Positions 17,378 through 27,001 of a stretch of 64,000 nt of DNA are shown here, piece after piece. Position numbers and translations under genes: made by a program. This DNA is from Marixanthotalea marina (GTDB lineage Bacteria > Bacteroidota > Bacteroidia > Flavobacteriales > Flavobacteriaceae), in assembly GCA_018883545.1 (NCBI GenBank), contig JAHLEH010000006.1, positions 1 to 64,000 on the forward strand. The letters run 5' to 3'. Under the pieces are notes generated by a model. It saw nothing but the letters and a program-made list of their open reading frames with translations. It was not told the DNA's origin and did no database searches. Each line of letters begins with the position of its first letter. The stretch's first letter is position 1.

Positions 17378-19600
17378 ATGACAGTTGAAGAAATAGAAAA
17401 GGAAAACGCATCTATTACCAAAGCCTACAAAGAGTTATTAAGCGTAAGTTACACCACTCTTACAGACGACGATAAAAAACTCATTAGAAAAGCTTTCGAT
17501 GTTGCGCTGGATGGACACAAAGACCAACGGAGAAAATCGGGCGAAGCCTATATTTTCCATCCCATAGCCGTTGCTAAAATTGTTGCCCAAGAAATTGGTT
17601 TGGATGCAACCTCTATTGCTTCTGCCCTACTTCATGATGTTGTTGAAGACAGTCCAGATTACAGTATTGAAGACATAGAAAGGCTTTTTGGTGAAACCGT
17701 TGCCAAAATAGTAAGCGGACTCACAAAAATATCCTCCTTAAGCAAAGAGCAGGATATGGATGTTTCGCTTCAGGCTGAAAATTTCCGTAAGATGCTCCTC
17801 ACCATGAATGATGATGTACGTGTGATTATCATCAAAATGGCTGATAGGCTTCATAACATGCAAACCATGGATTCCATGCAACCAGACAAGCAAGTCAAAA
17901 TTGCATCGGAAACACTATACATTTACGCACCTTTAGCCCACAGAATTGGACTCTATAATATAAAAACAGAACTGGAGGATTTGGGTTTGAAGTATTTAGA
18001 ACCAGAAACTTACAATGACATTCTGTTCAAAATAAAAGAAAGTAAGGAGGAACAGGATTTATATATCAAAGAATTTAGCGAGGTTATAAAAAAGTCTTTG
18101 GATAAAGAAGAGATGGAGTACACCATTAAAGGGCGTCCAAAATCTATTTTTTCAATAAGAAGAAAAATGATTGCCCAAGGTGTTTCTTTTGATGAAGTTT
18201 ATGACAAATTTGCCATTAGGATTATTTATAAAAGTAACGAAGACAATGAAAAATTCCTGGCCTGGAAAATATATTCCATTGTAACCGACCATTTTAGACC
18301 AAATCCCGTTCGCCTGCGCGATTGGATTTCCTCTCCTAAATCTACTGGATATGAAGCTCTCCACATTACAGTCATGGGTCCTAAAGGCCGTTGGGTTGAA
18401 GTACAGATACGTAGTGAACGTATGAACGAAATAGCCGAAAAGGGCTATGCAGCACACTATAAATACAAGCAAGGCAATGAAAAAGAAGACAACAGCCTTG
18501 AAGGTTGGATTAACAGGCTTCAAGAAGCTTTAGAAAACCCAGAAACCAATGCAGTAGATTTTGTTGAACAATTCAAACTAAACCTATATTCCAAGGAAAT
18601 TTTTGTGTTTACGCCCAAAGGCGAACTAAAGTCCTTACCTAAAGGTGCAACATCACTCGATTTCGCATTTAGTATTCATACCGAAATAGGCATGAAAACC
18701 AGAGGCGCCAAAGTAAACGGTAAATTGGTGCCATTGAGTCATGAACTACAAAGTGGTGACCAAGTAGATATTTTAACTTCAGATAACGTTAAGCCTAACC
18801 CAAACTGGTTGGATTACGCCACGACCGCCCGAGCACGGTCTAAAATAAAATCGGCTCTTAAAGAAGATCGAAAAGAAATAGCTGAACAAGGCAAAGAGGT
18901 TTTAAGACGAAAATTGAAACAGCTTAAAATCACATTAAATGAAAGCAGTATTAACGAGCTGGTTCGTTATTTTAAACTGAAAACCAGTTTAGATCTTTTT
19001 TATCGAATTGGCATCGGCTCAATAGACAATGCCATGCTTAAAGATTTTGCGGCGTCCAGGAGCAATGCCCTTATGAGCTTCTTTAAGAATAAAATTTCAA
19101 GAAAGTCTACCATTTCAAAAGAGGACATTGAAAAAGACGATACGGGTATAAATTACGATTCACTCGTTTTTGGTAAAGAAAATGAAAAACTGGATTACAA
19201 GTTGGCCACCTGCTGTAACCCCATTCCCGGTGACGAGGTTTTTGGTTTTGTAACTGTTACAGAAGGTATAAAAGTGCATAAAAAAAACTGTCCAAATGCA
19301 CTTAGTTTGCAATCTAACTATGCGTATAGAATCATTCAGGCCAAATGGGTAGATTCTACAAAACAGGAATTCTCAGCCAATATTTTCATTTCGGGTATAG
19401 ACCATATGGGCTTGGTAAACGAGGTTACCAAGGTTATTTCCCAAAATTTACATGTGAATATGAAAAGCCTCAGTTTTGAAACCAACGATGGTTTATTCTC
19501 TGGAAAAATCAGTTTGGTAGTAAATAACATCAATGTTATAAAAAAAGTTGTAGATATGCTGAAAAAAATTAATGGCATAGATAAGGTACATAGAGTGTAA
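17378..19600 (+). CDS. Bifunctional (p)ppGpp synthetase/hydrolase (RelA/SpoT homologue)
   Basis: This full-length RSH protein of 740 residues makes and degrades the stringent-response alarmone. The N-terminal HD hydrolase has HPIAVAKI and the active-site LLHDVVED (about residues 87-94). The synthetase follows with GRPKSIFSIRRKM, YDKFAIRII and STGYEALHITVMGP. A TGS domain starts at IFVFTPKGELKSLPKGATSLDFAF (about residue 408), then come a conserved Cys pair (ATCCNPIPGDEV) and a C-terminal ACT domain. Both catalytic domains look intact, so bifunctionality is likely. fur and purA follow with short spacers. Confidence 0.96.
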   Translation: MTVEEIEKENASITKAYKELLSVSYTTLTDDDKKLIRKAFDVALDGHKDQRRKSGEAYIFHPIAVAKIVAQEIGLDATSIASALLHDVVEDSPDYSIEDIERLFGETVAKIVSGLTKISSLSKEQDMDVSLQAENFRKMLLTMNDDVRVIIIKMADRLHNMQTMDSMQPDKQVKIASETLYIYAPLAHRIGLYNIKTELEDLGLKYLEPETYNDILFKIKESKEEQDLYIKEFSEVIKKSLDKEEMEYTIKGRPKSIFSIRRKMIAQGVSFDEVYDKFAIRIIYKSNEDNEKFLAWKIYSIVTDHFRPNPVRLRDWISSPKSTGYEALHITVMGPKGRWVEVQIRSERMNEIAEKGYAAHYKYKQGNEKEDNSLEGWINRLQEALENPETNAVDFVEQFKLNLYSKEIFVFTPKGELKSLPKGATSLDFAFSIHTEIGMKTRGAKVNGKLVPLSHELQSGDQVDILTSDNVKPNPNWLDYATTARARSKIKSALKEDRKEIAEQGKEVLRRKLKQLKITLNESSINELVRYFKLKTSLDLFYRIGIGSIDNAMLKDFAASRSNALMSFFKNKISRKSTISKEDIEKDDTGINYDSLVFGKENEKLDYKLATCCNPIPGDEVFGFVTVTEGIKVHKKNCPNALSLQSNYAYRIIQAKWVDSTKQEFSANIFISGIDHMGLVNEVTKVISQNLHVNMKSLSFETNDGLFSGKISLVVNNINVIKKVVDMLKKINGIDKVHRV

Positions 19601-19607
19601 AAAAGTG

Positions 19608-19615
19608 TAAATTTG
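19608..19615 (+). promoter_or_regulatory. Candidate -7 box of the Fur-family gene
   Basis: TAAATTTG matches TAnnTTTG and lies 10 bases before the start codon, inside the short relA-fur spacer. It could give fur its own very short-leader transcript. Confidence 0.35.
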
Positions 19616-19625
19616 CATCGCAATT

Positions 19626-20078
19626 ATGAGTTCATCAACAGATACAAAGAATCAAGAGATAGTTAAAAGCGTGTTTACCAGTTTTTTGGAAAACAAAGGA
19701 CACCGTAAAACACCCGAACGCTATGCCATTCTTCAAGAGATATACAATAACAAAGAACACTTTGATATTGAGTCTTTGTATCTTAATATGAAAAACAAAA
19801 AGTATCGCGTGTCACGTGCTACGCTTTACAACACCATTGAGCTGCTTTTGGAGTGTGGCTTGGTTAGAAAACACCAGTTTGGCCAAAATCAAGCACATTA
19901 TGAAAAATCATATTTCGATAGGCAACATGATCACGTTATACTAACGGACACCGGTGAAGTTATAGAGTTTTGCGACCCAAGAATACAATCAATTAAAAAA
20001 ACCATAGAAGAAGTTTTCGATATCGAGATCAATACACACTCGCTTTATTTTTACGGAAACAGAAAATCAACCAAATAA
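19626..20078 (+). CDS. fur: Fur-family metalloregulator
   Basis: This 150-residue transcription factor has a winged-helix DNA-binding half ([37 protein letters not shown]) and a C-terminal metal-binding dimerisation half ([19 protein letters not shown]). By family it represses iron-uptake or related genes with a divalent metal as co-repressor. The usual CxxC structural zinc pair after the H-D-H motif is missing: the corresponding residues read LTDT. Whether it is Fur, PerR or Zur cannot be decided from the sequence. It is followed by purA after 14 bases. Confidence 0.9.
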   Translation: MSSSTDTKNQEIVKSVFTSFLENKGHRKTPERYAILQEIYNNKEHFDIESLYLNMKNKKYRVSRATLYNTIELLLECGLVRKHQFGQNQAHYEKSYFDRQHDHVILTDTGEVIEFCDPRIQSIKKTIEEVFDIEINTHSLYFYGNRKSTK

Positions 20079-20092
20079 CTATTTATTTTACA

Positions 20093-21364
20093 ATGGCAGT
20101 AGACTTACTACTAGGATTACAATGGGGAGACGAAGGCAAAGGAAAAATTGTTGACGTACTAACATCCAAATACAATATTATTGCTCGTTTTCAAGGTGGA
20201 CCAAATGCTGGCCACACTTTAGTTTTTAATGGCAAAAAACACGTATTACATACAATTCCATCAGGTATTTTTCACGACAATGCCATTAATTTAGTTGGAA
20301 ACGGTGTGGTTATAGATCCTGTTATTTTCAAAAAAGAGCTTGATAAATTAGAAGAACAGCAAATAGATTACAGAAAATCATTGCTCATTTCGCGAAAAGC
20401 ACATATTATATTGCCAACGCATCGTTTATTGGACGCTGCTAGCGAAGCCTCAAAAGGAAAAGCCAAAATAGGCTCTACACTTAAAGGTATCGGTCCCACT
20501 TACATGGATAAAACCGGTAGAAATGGATTGCGTATAGGCGATTTAGAATTGAGCGATTGGAAAGAACGTTACCGATCGTTGGCAGACAAGCACGAATCGA
20601 TGATAAGTTATTACGGTGTTGAGTTGGAATATGATTTAAATGAATTGGAAACCGAATTCTTTAAAGCCGTTGAGGTTTTAAAATCATTGCAACTTATAGA
20701 CTCCGAAGAATACATACACCAAGCACAAAAAGCAGGTAAAAGTATTTTGGCCGAAGGCGCTCAAGGTTCTTTATTGGATATTGATTTTGGCACTTATCCT
20801 TTTGTAACATCTAGCAACACTACTGCTGCTGGTGCTTGTACAGGTCTAGGCGTGGCTCCAAATCAAATTGGTGATGTATTTGGTATTTTCAAGGCCTATA
20901 CTACGCGCGTAGGTTCTGGCCCTTTCCCTACCGAGCTTTTTGATGAAGATGGTGAAACTATGAGTCGTGTTGGGAACGAATTTGGCGCTACAACAGGACG
21001 TGCAAGACGCTGTGGCTGGTTAGATTTAGTAGCATTAAAATACGCTTGCCAAGTAAATGGTGTAACCCAATTAATGATGATGAAAGGTGATGTGCTTTCT
21101 GGATTCAAAACACTTAAAGTGTGTACTGCCTATAAATATAAAGGCGAAACCATCACCCATTTACCTTATAATATTGAGCCCGAAAACCTAGAACCTGTTT
21201 ACACTGAGTTTAATGGTTGGAATGAAGATTTAACAGAAATGTCTGAAAGCGCCCAATTGCCTAAAGCATTGAACGATTACATTGCCTTTTTGGAAAAAGA
21301 ATTGGAAATTCCAATCACCATTGTATCGGTAGGCCCCGATAGAAAACAAACTATTTTTAGGTAA
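20093..21364 (+). CDS. purA: Adenylosuccinate synthetase
   Basis: PurA condenses IMP and aspartate with GTP to adenylosuccinate, the first committed step to AMP. The protein has 423 residues, the normal length. Visible motifs are the GTP P-loop WGDEGKGKIVD (about residues 10-20), GGPNAGHT, the GIGPTYMDK active-site segment, EGAQGSLLDID, TSSNTTAAGA and GATTGRARRCGWLDL. It sits at the end of a relA/spoT-fur-purA run and is followed by a strong terminator. Confidence 0.98.
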   Translation: MAVDLLLGLQWGDEGKGKIVDVLTSKYNIIARFQGGPNAGHTLVFNGKKHVLHTIPSGIFHDNAINLVGNGVVIDPVIFKKELDKLEEQQIDYRKSLLISRKAHIILPTHRLLDAASEASKGKAKIGSTLKGIGPTYMDKTGRNGLRIGDLELSDWKERYRSLADKHESMISYYGVELEYDLNELETEFFKAVEVLKSLQLIDSEEYIHQAQKAGKSILAEGAQGSLLDIDFGTYPFVTSSNTTAAGACTGLGVAPNQIGDVFGIFKAYTTRVGSGPFPTELFDEDGETMSRVGNEFGATTGRARRCGWLDLVALKYACQVNGVTQLMMMKGDVLSGFKTLKVCTAYKYKGETITHLPYNIEPENLEPVYTEFNGWNEDLTEMSESAQLPKALNDYIAFLEKELEIPITIVSVGPDRKQTIFR

Positions 21365-21382
21365 TAACTTAAAATTTTAAAT

Positions 21383-21414
21383 AAAACGCCCCAAAATATT
21401 TTGGGGCGTTTTTT
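21383..21414 (+). terminator. Terminator of the relA/spoT-fur-purA run
   Basis: A perfect 15-base stem (AAAACGCCCCAAAAT and its complement) is followed by T residues, 18 bases after the purA stop. Confidence 0.93.
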
Positions 21415-21446
21415 GTTACGATATACTTAAACATCATATTAATCGT

Positions 21447-21454
21447 TATTTTTG
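21447..21454 (+). promoter_or_regulatory. Candidate -7 box of the OstA-like gene
   Basis: TATTTTTG matches TAnnTTTG and ends 8 bases before the ATG. The run of genes that follows could begin here. Confidence 0.4.
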
Positions 21455-21462
21455 CGACAAAC

Positions 21463-23310
21463 ATGTATACTTTGAAAGCACCAAATCTTATATATTTTCT
21501 ACTTCTTTCGCTTTTTTCGGTTTCAGCTATCTTAAATGCCCAGAAAAAAATAAAAATAGAATATTCCGGTTTTTTAACAACTAATGAAACTGAATATCCA
21601 GGTGCCAAGGTCATGGTAAGAGATGACAAGCAACAAATACATATCATCCATGAAGATATGAACCTGTGGTGTGACAAGGCTATTCATTACGGAAAAGAAG
21701 ATTTTTTTGAAGCCTACGGTAATGTTAAAATGACACAAGGCGACACCATTAACATGACCTCAAAGTATGCCGAATATAGCGGTATATCTCAATTGGCATT
21801 TGCCAGTGGCGATGTGGTGTTAACAGACCCTAACTCTAAAATAACCACAGATACCTTATATTTTGACCGCTTAAAACAAGAAGCTTTTTACAGAAGTGGC
21901 GGCACCGTGGTTAAGGACACCTCAGGTACCATTACCAGTAGAATTGGCAGGTATTATATGAACCAAAAAAAATACCAGTTTGTAGAGGATGTTGTTTTGG
22001 TGAATAAGGATGCCACTATCAATTCTAATTTCTTCGATTTTTATTCAGATACCGGGCACGCCTATCTTTTTGGCCCTTCAACCATCGTAACCGAAGAAAG
22101 TAAAACCTATTGCGAAAAAGGGTTTTACGATACCAAAATCAATATTGGTTATGCTATGAAAAATGCCAAAATCGATTATGACAATAGGGAAATTAAGGGG
22201 GATAGCCTCTATTTTGATAATAACATAAATTTCGCATCCGCCACAAACAACATCAAAGTAACAGACACTTTAAATAATAGTGTTGTGAAAGGCCATTACG
22301 CTGAAGTTTTTAAGGACAAAGATTCTGTTTTCATAACAAAACGTGCCTATGCCATAACCGTTCAAGAAAAAGATTCCGTTTATGTACACGGTGATACACT
22401 AATGGTAACAGGGAAACCCGAAAAACGTATTATAAGGGCTTTCAGGAACGTAAAAATGTACAAGTCCGATATGAGCGGCAAAGCAGATTCAATCCATATG
22501 AACCAAGCTACAGGACTTACCCAACTTATAAACATATCAAAAGGCACAACGAGCGATAGGTTCTCGGTAAAACTCAAACCTATTTTATGGAATATAGACA
22601 ACCAAATTACCGGCGATACTATTCATTTAATATCCAATACAGAAACCGACAAATTAGATTCGTTGGTTGTTTTCGATAACGCTTTTATTATTGGAAAGGA
22701 TACCATTGGAACGGGTTACAATCAAATAAATGGGCAACGTTTGGTTGGGTTGTTTGACGATAATAACGAACTATACAATGTGGATATCATCAAGAACGCC
22801 CAAATCATTTATTATATAAGAAATGATGATGATGAACTTATTGGGATTGACAAATCTAAATCAGGCTCTATAAACATTAAAATCTCTGATAAAACCATAG
22901 ATGAAGTCAGTAAATTAAATGATCCTGAAGGCAAAGTTCATCCTGAATCTGAATTCAAGGACAGCGATAGGCTTTTAAAAGGTTTTGATTGGCGGGATGA
23001 AGAACGCCCAAAAAGTGTAGAAGATTTATTTAAAGATGACCCGCCACTACAATTACCCATAATTAAAGGATTGGATGACTATGTGCCTCAAGAAGATTTT
23101 TTTGATGAAGATGTTTTAGAACGGATTGACAAAGCCAAGGAGGCCGAAAAAACAAGTGCAGAAACAGATAAAGCATCAAGAAATTTACCGAAGAACGTAA
23201 AAGATAAAGAAGCCAAAAAGGCTTCAAAAAACAAACCAAAACCGGTAAAAACCAAAGAGGTTAATAAACTTATTAAACCAGCCAAAGATACCACTGGTGC
23301 CGTGAACTAA
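21463..23310 (+). CDS. LptA/OstA-like periplasmic LPS-transport protein
   Basis: The protein has 615 residues. An N-terminal signal peptide (LIYFLLLSLFSVSAILNA, cleavage near AQ) is followed by a long beta-rich region with repeated OstA-type strands such as YGNVKMTQGDTINMTSKYAEY, ASGDVVLTD and GDSLYFDNNINFASATNNI. By family these build a beta-jellyroll groove that carries LPS across the periplasm to LptD. It is much longer than E. coli LptA. The last roughly 90 residues are a charged, Lys-rich, low-complexity tail. Its stop codon overlaps the next ATG in TAATG, so it is translationally coupled to the aminotransferase. Confidence 0.85.
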   Translation: MYTLKAPNLIYFLLLSLFSVSAILNAQKKIKIEYSGFLTTNETEYPGAKVMVRDDKQQIHIIHEDMNLWCDKAIHYGKEDFFEAYGNVKMTQGDTINMTSKYAEYSGISQLAFASGDVVLTDPNSKITTDTLYFDRLKQEAFYRSGGTVVKDTSGTITSRIGRYYMNQKKYQFVEDVVLVNKDATINSNFFDFYSDTGHAYLFGPSTIVTEESKTYCEKGFYDTKINIGYAMKNAKIDYDNREIKGDSLYFDNNINFASATNNIKVTDTLNNSVVKGHYAEVFKDKDSVFITKRAYAITVQEKDSVYVHGDTLMVTGKPEKRIIRAFRNVKMYKSDMSGKADSIHMNQATGLTQLINISKGTTSDRFSVKLKPILWNIDNQITGDTIHLISNTETDKLDSLVVFDNAFIIGKDTIGTGYNQINGQRLVGLFDDNNELYNVDIIKNAQIIYYIRNDDDELIGIDKSKSGSINIKISDKTIDEVSKLNDPEGKVHPESEFKDSDRLLKGFDWRDEERPKSVEDLFKDDPPLQLPIIKGLDDYVPQEDFFDEDVLERIDKAKEAEKTSAETDKASRNLPKNVKDKEAKKASKNKPKPVKTKEVNKLIKPAKDTTGAVN

Positions 23311-24491
23311 TGACATCTGATTTCTTAAAATACCAAGCGCAAACAACGCCTCATCCGTTAGGCGTTGAGATTTCACATGCCAATGGTTCTTACATATACG
23401 ACAGTAACAACAAAGCCTATTTAGATTTTGTAGCAGGAGTTTCGGCAACCCCCTTAGGGCATAACCATCCTAAAATCATTAACGCCATTAAAGAGCAAGC
23501 GGATAAGTATTTGCATGTTATGGTGTATGGCGAATACATTCAAAAACCCGCGGTAGAACTCACCAAATTACTTGCCAAAAACTTACCATATCCACTTGAG
23601 AAAACCTATTTAACCAATTCGGGCACCGAAGCTATAGAAGGTGCTCTTAAACTGGCCAAAAGAGCTACAGGCAGAAGCGAAATAATAGCCGCACACAATG
23701 CCTACCACGGAAATACCATGGGTTCCATGAGCGTTATGGGCTACGAAGAAAGAAAACAAGCTTTTAGGCCTTTATTACCAGATGTTAGGTTTATTCATTT
23801 TAATATAGAAGAAGATTTACAACAAATAACAACCAAAACGGCTTGTGTAATTCTAGAAACCATACAAGGTGGCGCGGGATTTATTGAGCCTATAAACAAC
23901 TATTTAGAAAACGTAAGGAAGCAATGTGATAAGGTGGGTGCTTTATTGATTCTGGATGAAATACAGCCCGGTGTTGGTAGAACAGGAAAATTGTTTGGTT
24001 TTGAAAACTATAATTGTATTCCAGATATTCTGGTTATGGGTAAAGGTTTGGGTGGCGGCATGCCCATTGGCGCATTTACGGCATCCTCTAAACTAATGGA
24101 TTTACTCACAGAAAACCCAAAATTAGGCCATATAACCACTTTTGGTGGCCATCCACTAATAGCTGCTTCGGCTTTGGCTACTTTACAAGAAATCACCGAA
24201 AGTAATTTAATGCAGGAAACGCTTGAAAAAGAGCAACTTTTCCGAAAATTATTGGTTCATCCACTCATTTCAGAAATAAGAGGCAAAGGTTTAATGCTTG
24301 CTTTTTTAACAGCTTCGGCAGACATTACGAACGAACTTATTCTGAAATGTCAAGACCGTGGTTTGATATTATTTTGGCTCCTTTTCGAACCAAAAGCGGT
24401 TCGAATTACACCGCCTTTAACCATTTCAAATGACGAAATTACCAAAGGATGTAATATAATAATTGATGTTTTAAATGAAATAAAACATTAA
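23310..24491 (+). CDS. Class III PLP-dependent aminotransferase
   Basis: This fold-type I aminotransferase has 393 residues. Visible motifs are LDFVAGVSATPLGHNHPKI near the N-terminus, TNSGTEAIEGALKLAKRATGR (PLP phosphate binding), LDEIQPGVGRTGKLF, and MGKGLGGGMPIGAF with the Schiff-base lysine. It belongs with the acetylornithine/ornithine/4-aminobutyrate group. The exact substrate cannot be set from sequence, and databases usually label this form 'aspartate aminotransferase family'. The start overlaps the OstA-like stop by one base. Confidence 0.92.
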   Translation: MTSDFLKYQAQTTPHPLGVEISHANGSYIYDSNNKAYLDFVAGVSATPLGHNHPKIINAIKEQADKYLHVMVYGEYIQKPAVELTKLLAKNLPYPLEKTYLTNSGTEAIEGALKLAKRATGRSEIIAAHNAYHGNTMGSMSVMGYEERKQAFRPLLPDVRFIHFNIEEDLQQITTKTACVILETIQGGAGFIEPINNYLENVRKQCDKVGALLILDEIQPGVGRTGKLFGFENYNCIPDILVMGKGLGGGMPIGAFTASSKLMDLLTENPKLGHITTFGGHPLIAASALATLQEITESNLMQETLEKEQLFRKLLVHPLISEIRGKGLMLAFLTASADITNELILKCQDRGLILFWLLFEPKAVRITPPLTISNDEITKGCNIIIDVLNEIKH

Positions 24492-24637
24492 AACACCCAT
24501 TACAACCTTCTGAAAATCAAAACAAAAGACACTGTAAACAAAAAGTGTTCATTACTTTGTTAAAAACATTTAGGCAATTTTTACAAAAAAATGGAATCAA
24601 GCCTTAATTTTATTGGTGAAGAACATTTAAAACGCCT

Positions 24638-26026
24638 ATGGAGTTTAGTCAAGACGACAACAACAATCTACCGCTAACTAAATTTGAATCGATGTTAAGA
24701 ACAAACCATATTTTGTTCTTCGATTCTGAGGAATTCGAAAACATCATTCACCACTACCTAAATGAAGGTAAGGTTGCGCTGGCAAAAAAAGCAATTAAAC
24801 TCGGTCTTGAACAACACCCCTCCTCCATCAACTTAAAACTCTTCAAAGTTGAAATCAATATTTTTGAGGACAAATTGGAAGAAGCCGATGAACTATTAAC
24901 CGAGCTTTACAATTTAGACCCAAACAACGAAGAAATTTATATTCAAAAGGCCAACGTCTTCTCAAAAAGAGACAATCATGCACAAGCCATTGAAGTCCTT
25001 AAAAAAGCTCTTGAACTGACTGATGATGTTGTTGACATATATTCCCTAATTGGAATGGAATATCTGTTTTTGGACGAATATGAAGAGGCCAAGACCTATT
25101 TCATGAAATGCTTAGAAGAAGACCTTGAAGACTACTCTGCTTTATACAATGTGGTCTATTGTTTTGACTTCTTAAACCAAATTGAAGAGTCTATTGACTA
25201 TCTGAATATATTTTTAGACAAAAACCCATATTGTGAAGTCGCTTGGCACCAATTGGGCAAGCAATATTTTGAACTAAAAAAATACAAAAAAGCTCTAGCA
25301 GCCTTTGATTTTGCGATTATTTCCGACGATACTTTTGTAGGTGCCTATTTAGAAAGAGGCAAAGTTTTAGAAAAACTAAAACGCTTTGAAGACGCCATTG
25401 AAAGTTATGCGATTACTTTAAAATTGGATGACCCTACTCCCTACGCCTTAATGCGAATTGGCAGCTGTCATGAAAAGCTTAAGCATGATGATTTAGCACT
25501 TCAATATTATGAAAAAGCCTTGCACCAAGATCCGTCTTTAGATAAGGGCTGGATAGCACTTACCCGTTTTTTCATTAGAAAAAGAAATTACCAAAAAGCA
25601 CTTTATTACATAAACAAAGCCATAAACATCGATTCTGAAAATGTAGTTTATTGGAAACTCTACTCCCAAGTAAATCACCGTTTAAATTTTTACGAGGAGG
25701 CCGAACGAGGTTATAAAAAAACAATAGAGCTTGGTAATTATGAATTGAACACGTGGCTTTCTCGTGGCGATTTATTAATTAAACTTGGCGAACCACAAGC
25801 TGCTATTTATAATTTTGAACAAGCCGTAGACTTCTATCCCGAGAACGCAGAGATTGAATATCGATTGGCAGGTTTGTATTTCTCATTAAACGAAGTTGAC
25901 AAAGGAACTTTTCATTTAAAAAATGGCTTAAAGTATAATGAGGATTACAGTTTCATTCTTGACGAATTATTCCCTGAAATCATTCAAAAAAAACAGGTTA
26001 AAAATTTACTAAAAACAAATCAATAA
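24638..26026 (+). CDS. Tetratricopeptide repeat protein
   Basis: This soluble 462-residue protein is built almost entirely of TPR helical hairpins. Recognisable units have the A-x-x-x-Y/F-x-x-A-I-x-x-x-P pattern, for example AQAIEVLKKALELTDD, ALAAFDFAIISDD, ALQYYEKALHQDPS, ALYYINKAINIDSE and AIYNFEQAVDFYPE. There is no signal peptide or membrane segment. TPR proteins act as scaffolds, and the partner is unknown. The position between an aminotransferase and two DUF368 genes suggests, weakly, an envelope-related role. Confidence 0.9.
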   Translation: MEFSQDDNNNLPLTKFESMLRTNHILFFDSEEFENIIHHYLNEGKVALAKKAIKLGLEQHPSSINLKLFKVEINIFEDKLEEADELLTELYNLDPNNEEIYIQKANVFSKRDNHAQAIEVLKKALELTDDVVDIYSLIGMEYLFLDEYEEAKTYFMKCLEEDLEDYSALYNVVYCFDFLNQIEESIDYLNIFLDKNPYCEVAWHQLGKQYFELKKYKKALAAFDFAIISDDTFVGAYLERGKVLEKLKRFEDAIESYAITLKLDDPTPYALMRIGSCHEKLKHDDLALQYYEKALHQDPSLDKGWIALTRFFIRKRNYQKALYYINKAINIDSENVVYWKLYSQVNHRLNFYEEAERGYKKTIELGNYELNTWLSRGDLLIKLGEPQAAIYNFEQAVDFYPENAEIEYRLAGLYFSLNEVDKGTFHLKNGLKYNEDYSFILDELFPEIIQKKQVKNLLKTNQ

Positions 26027-26078
26027 TTATTGGTCTGATTAAAATGCATACCTTTGGTTTTTTGTTAAAAATCAAGAC

Positions 26079-26999
26079 ATGCAAAGACGATTTTTAGATT
26101 ATTTTGTTATATCCCTAAAAGGCTTGGCTATGGGGGCAGCCGATGCTGTACCTGGTGTTTCTGGAGGAACCATCGCTTTTATTTCGGGTATTTATGAAGA
26201 ACTGGTGGATACTATTAGCAACATAAGACCATCCCTTTTTAAAACTCTAATTAAAGAAGGTTTTTTTTCGTTTTGGAAAGCTGCAAATGGAAATTTTGTA
26301 ACAGCGTTATTATCAGGAATTATTATAAGCTACGTAACTTTTATGCGGTTAGCCAAATACTTGTTAGAAGAACACCCTATTCTTATTTGGTCGTTCTTTT
26401 TCGGTTTGATTGTGGCCAGCATTTATTTTGTTGGAAAACAAGTAACCAAATGGAGCATGCCTGTTATTGTGGCTTTACTTCTGGGAACGGGAGTAGCCTA
26501 CTATATAACATTGCTTCCAGCCATGTCGACTAATGGAAATCCACTGTTTTTATTCTTTGCAGGCGCCATAGCGATTTGCGCCATGATCTTACCTGGTATT
26601 TCAGGTTCTTTCATTCTTATTGTACTTGGGGCCTACAAAACGGTGAGTGATGCCATTCATGATGTAGATATCCAAAAGATTATCATATTTGCTTTCGGAG
26701 CCTTAACTGGTCTGCTGAGTTTTAGCCACGCCTTAAAATGGTTATTCAAACACTACAAGAATATAACTTTATCATTACTTACTGGTTTTATTTTTGGTTC
26801 ATTAAACAAAGTATGGCCGTGGAAGGAAACCTTAACATGGTACACAAATACTGAAGGTATAAAGGAACCCTTATTACAGCAAAGCATCTCTCCTTTTACT
26901 TTTAAGGATGATAACCAACTTGTATTGGCTGTAATTTTAATGGTTATTGGATTTTTAACTATTTTTATTTTAGAAAGATTGGGTTCTAAAAAACAATAA
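26079..26999 (+). CDS. DUF368 / PopT-type polyprenyl-phosphate translocase, copy 1
   Basis: This polytopic membrane protein of 306 residues has about eight hydrophobic stretches. It carries the family signature GLAMGAADAVPGVSGGTIAF near residues 15-34 and a second related motif, MILPGISGSFILIVLGAY, in the middle. Such internally repeated halves are typical of inverted-repeat transporters. DUF368 proteins have been reported as translocases that recycle undecaprenyl phosphate, the lipid carrier for wall and LPS sugars. The second copy begins 2 bases after its stop, so the two are made together. Confidence 0.88.
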   Translation: MQRRFLDYFVISLKGLAMGAADAVPGVSGGTIAFISGIYEELVDTISNIRPSLFKTLIKEGFFSFWKAANGNFVTALLSGIIISYVTFMRLAKYLLEEHPILIWSFFFGLIVASIYFVGKQVTKWSMPVIVALLLGTGVAYYITLLPAMSTNGNPLFLFFAGAIAICAMILPGISGSFILIVLGAYKTVSDAIHDVDIQKIIIFAFGALTGLLSFSHALKWLFKHYKNITLSLLTGFIFGSLNKVWPWKETLTWYTNTEGIKEPLLQQSISPFTFKDDNQLVLAVILMVIGFLTIFILERLGSKKQ

Positions 27000-27001
27000 A
27001 A

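Noticed and set aside
24591-24677. 28-codon ORF overlapping the start of the TPR gene, a possible leader peptide
   Set aside because: No Trp/His/regulatory codon run, no attenuator hairpin and no homology. An ORF of this size is expected by chance in AT-rich DNA.
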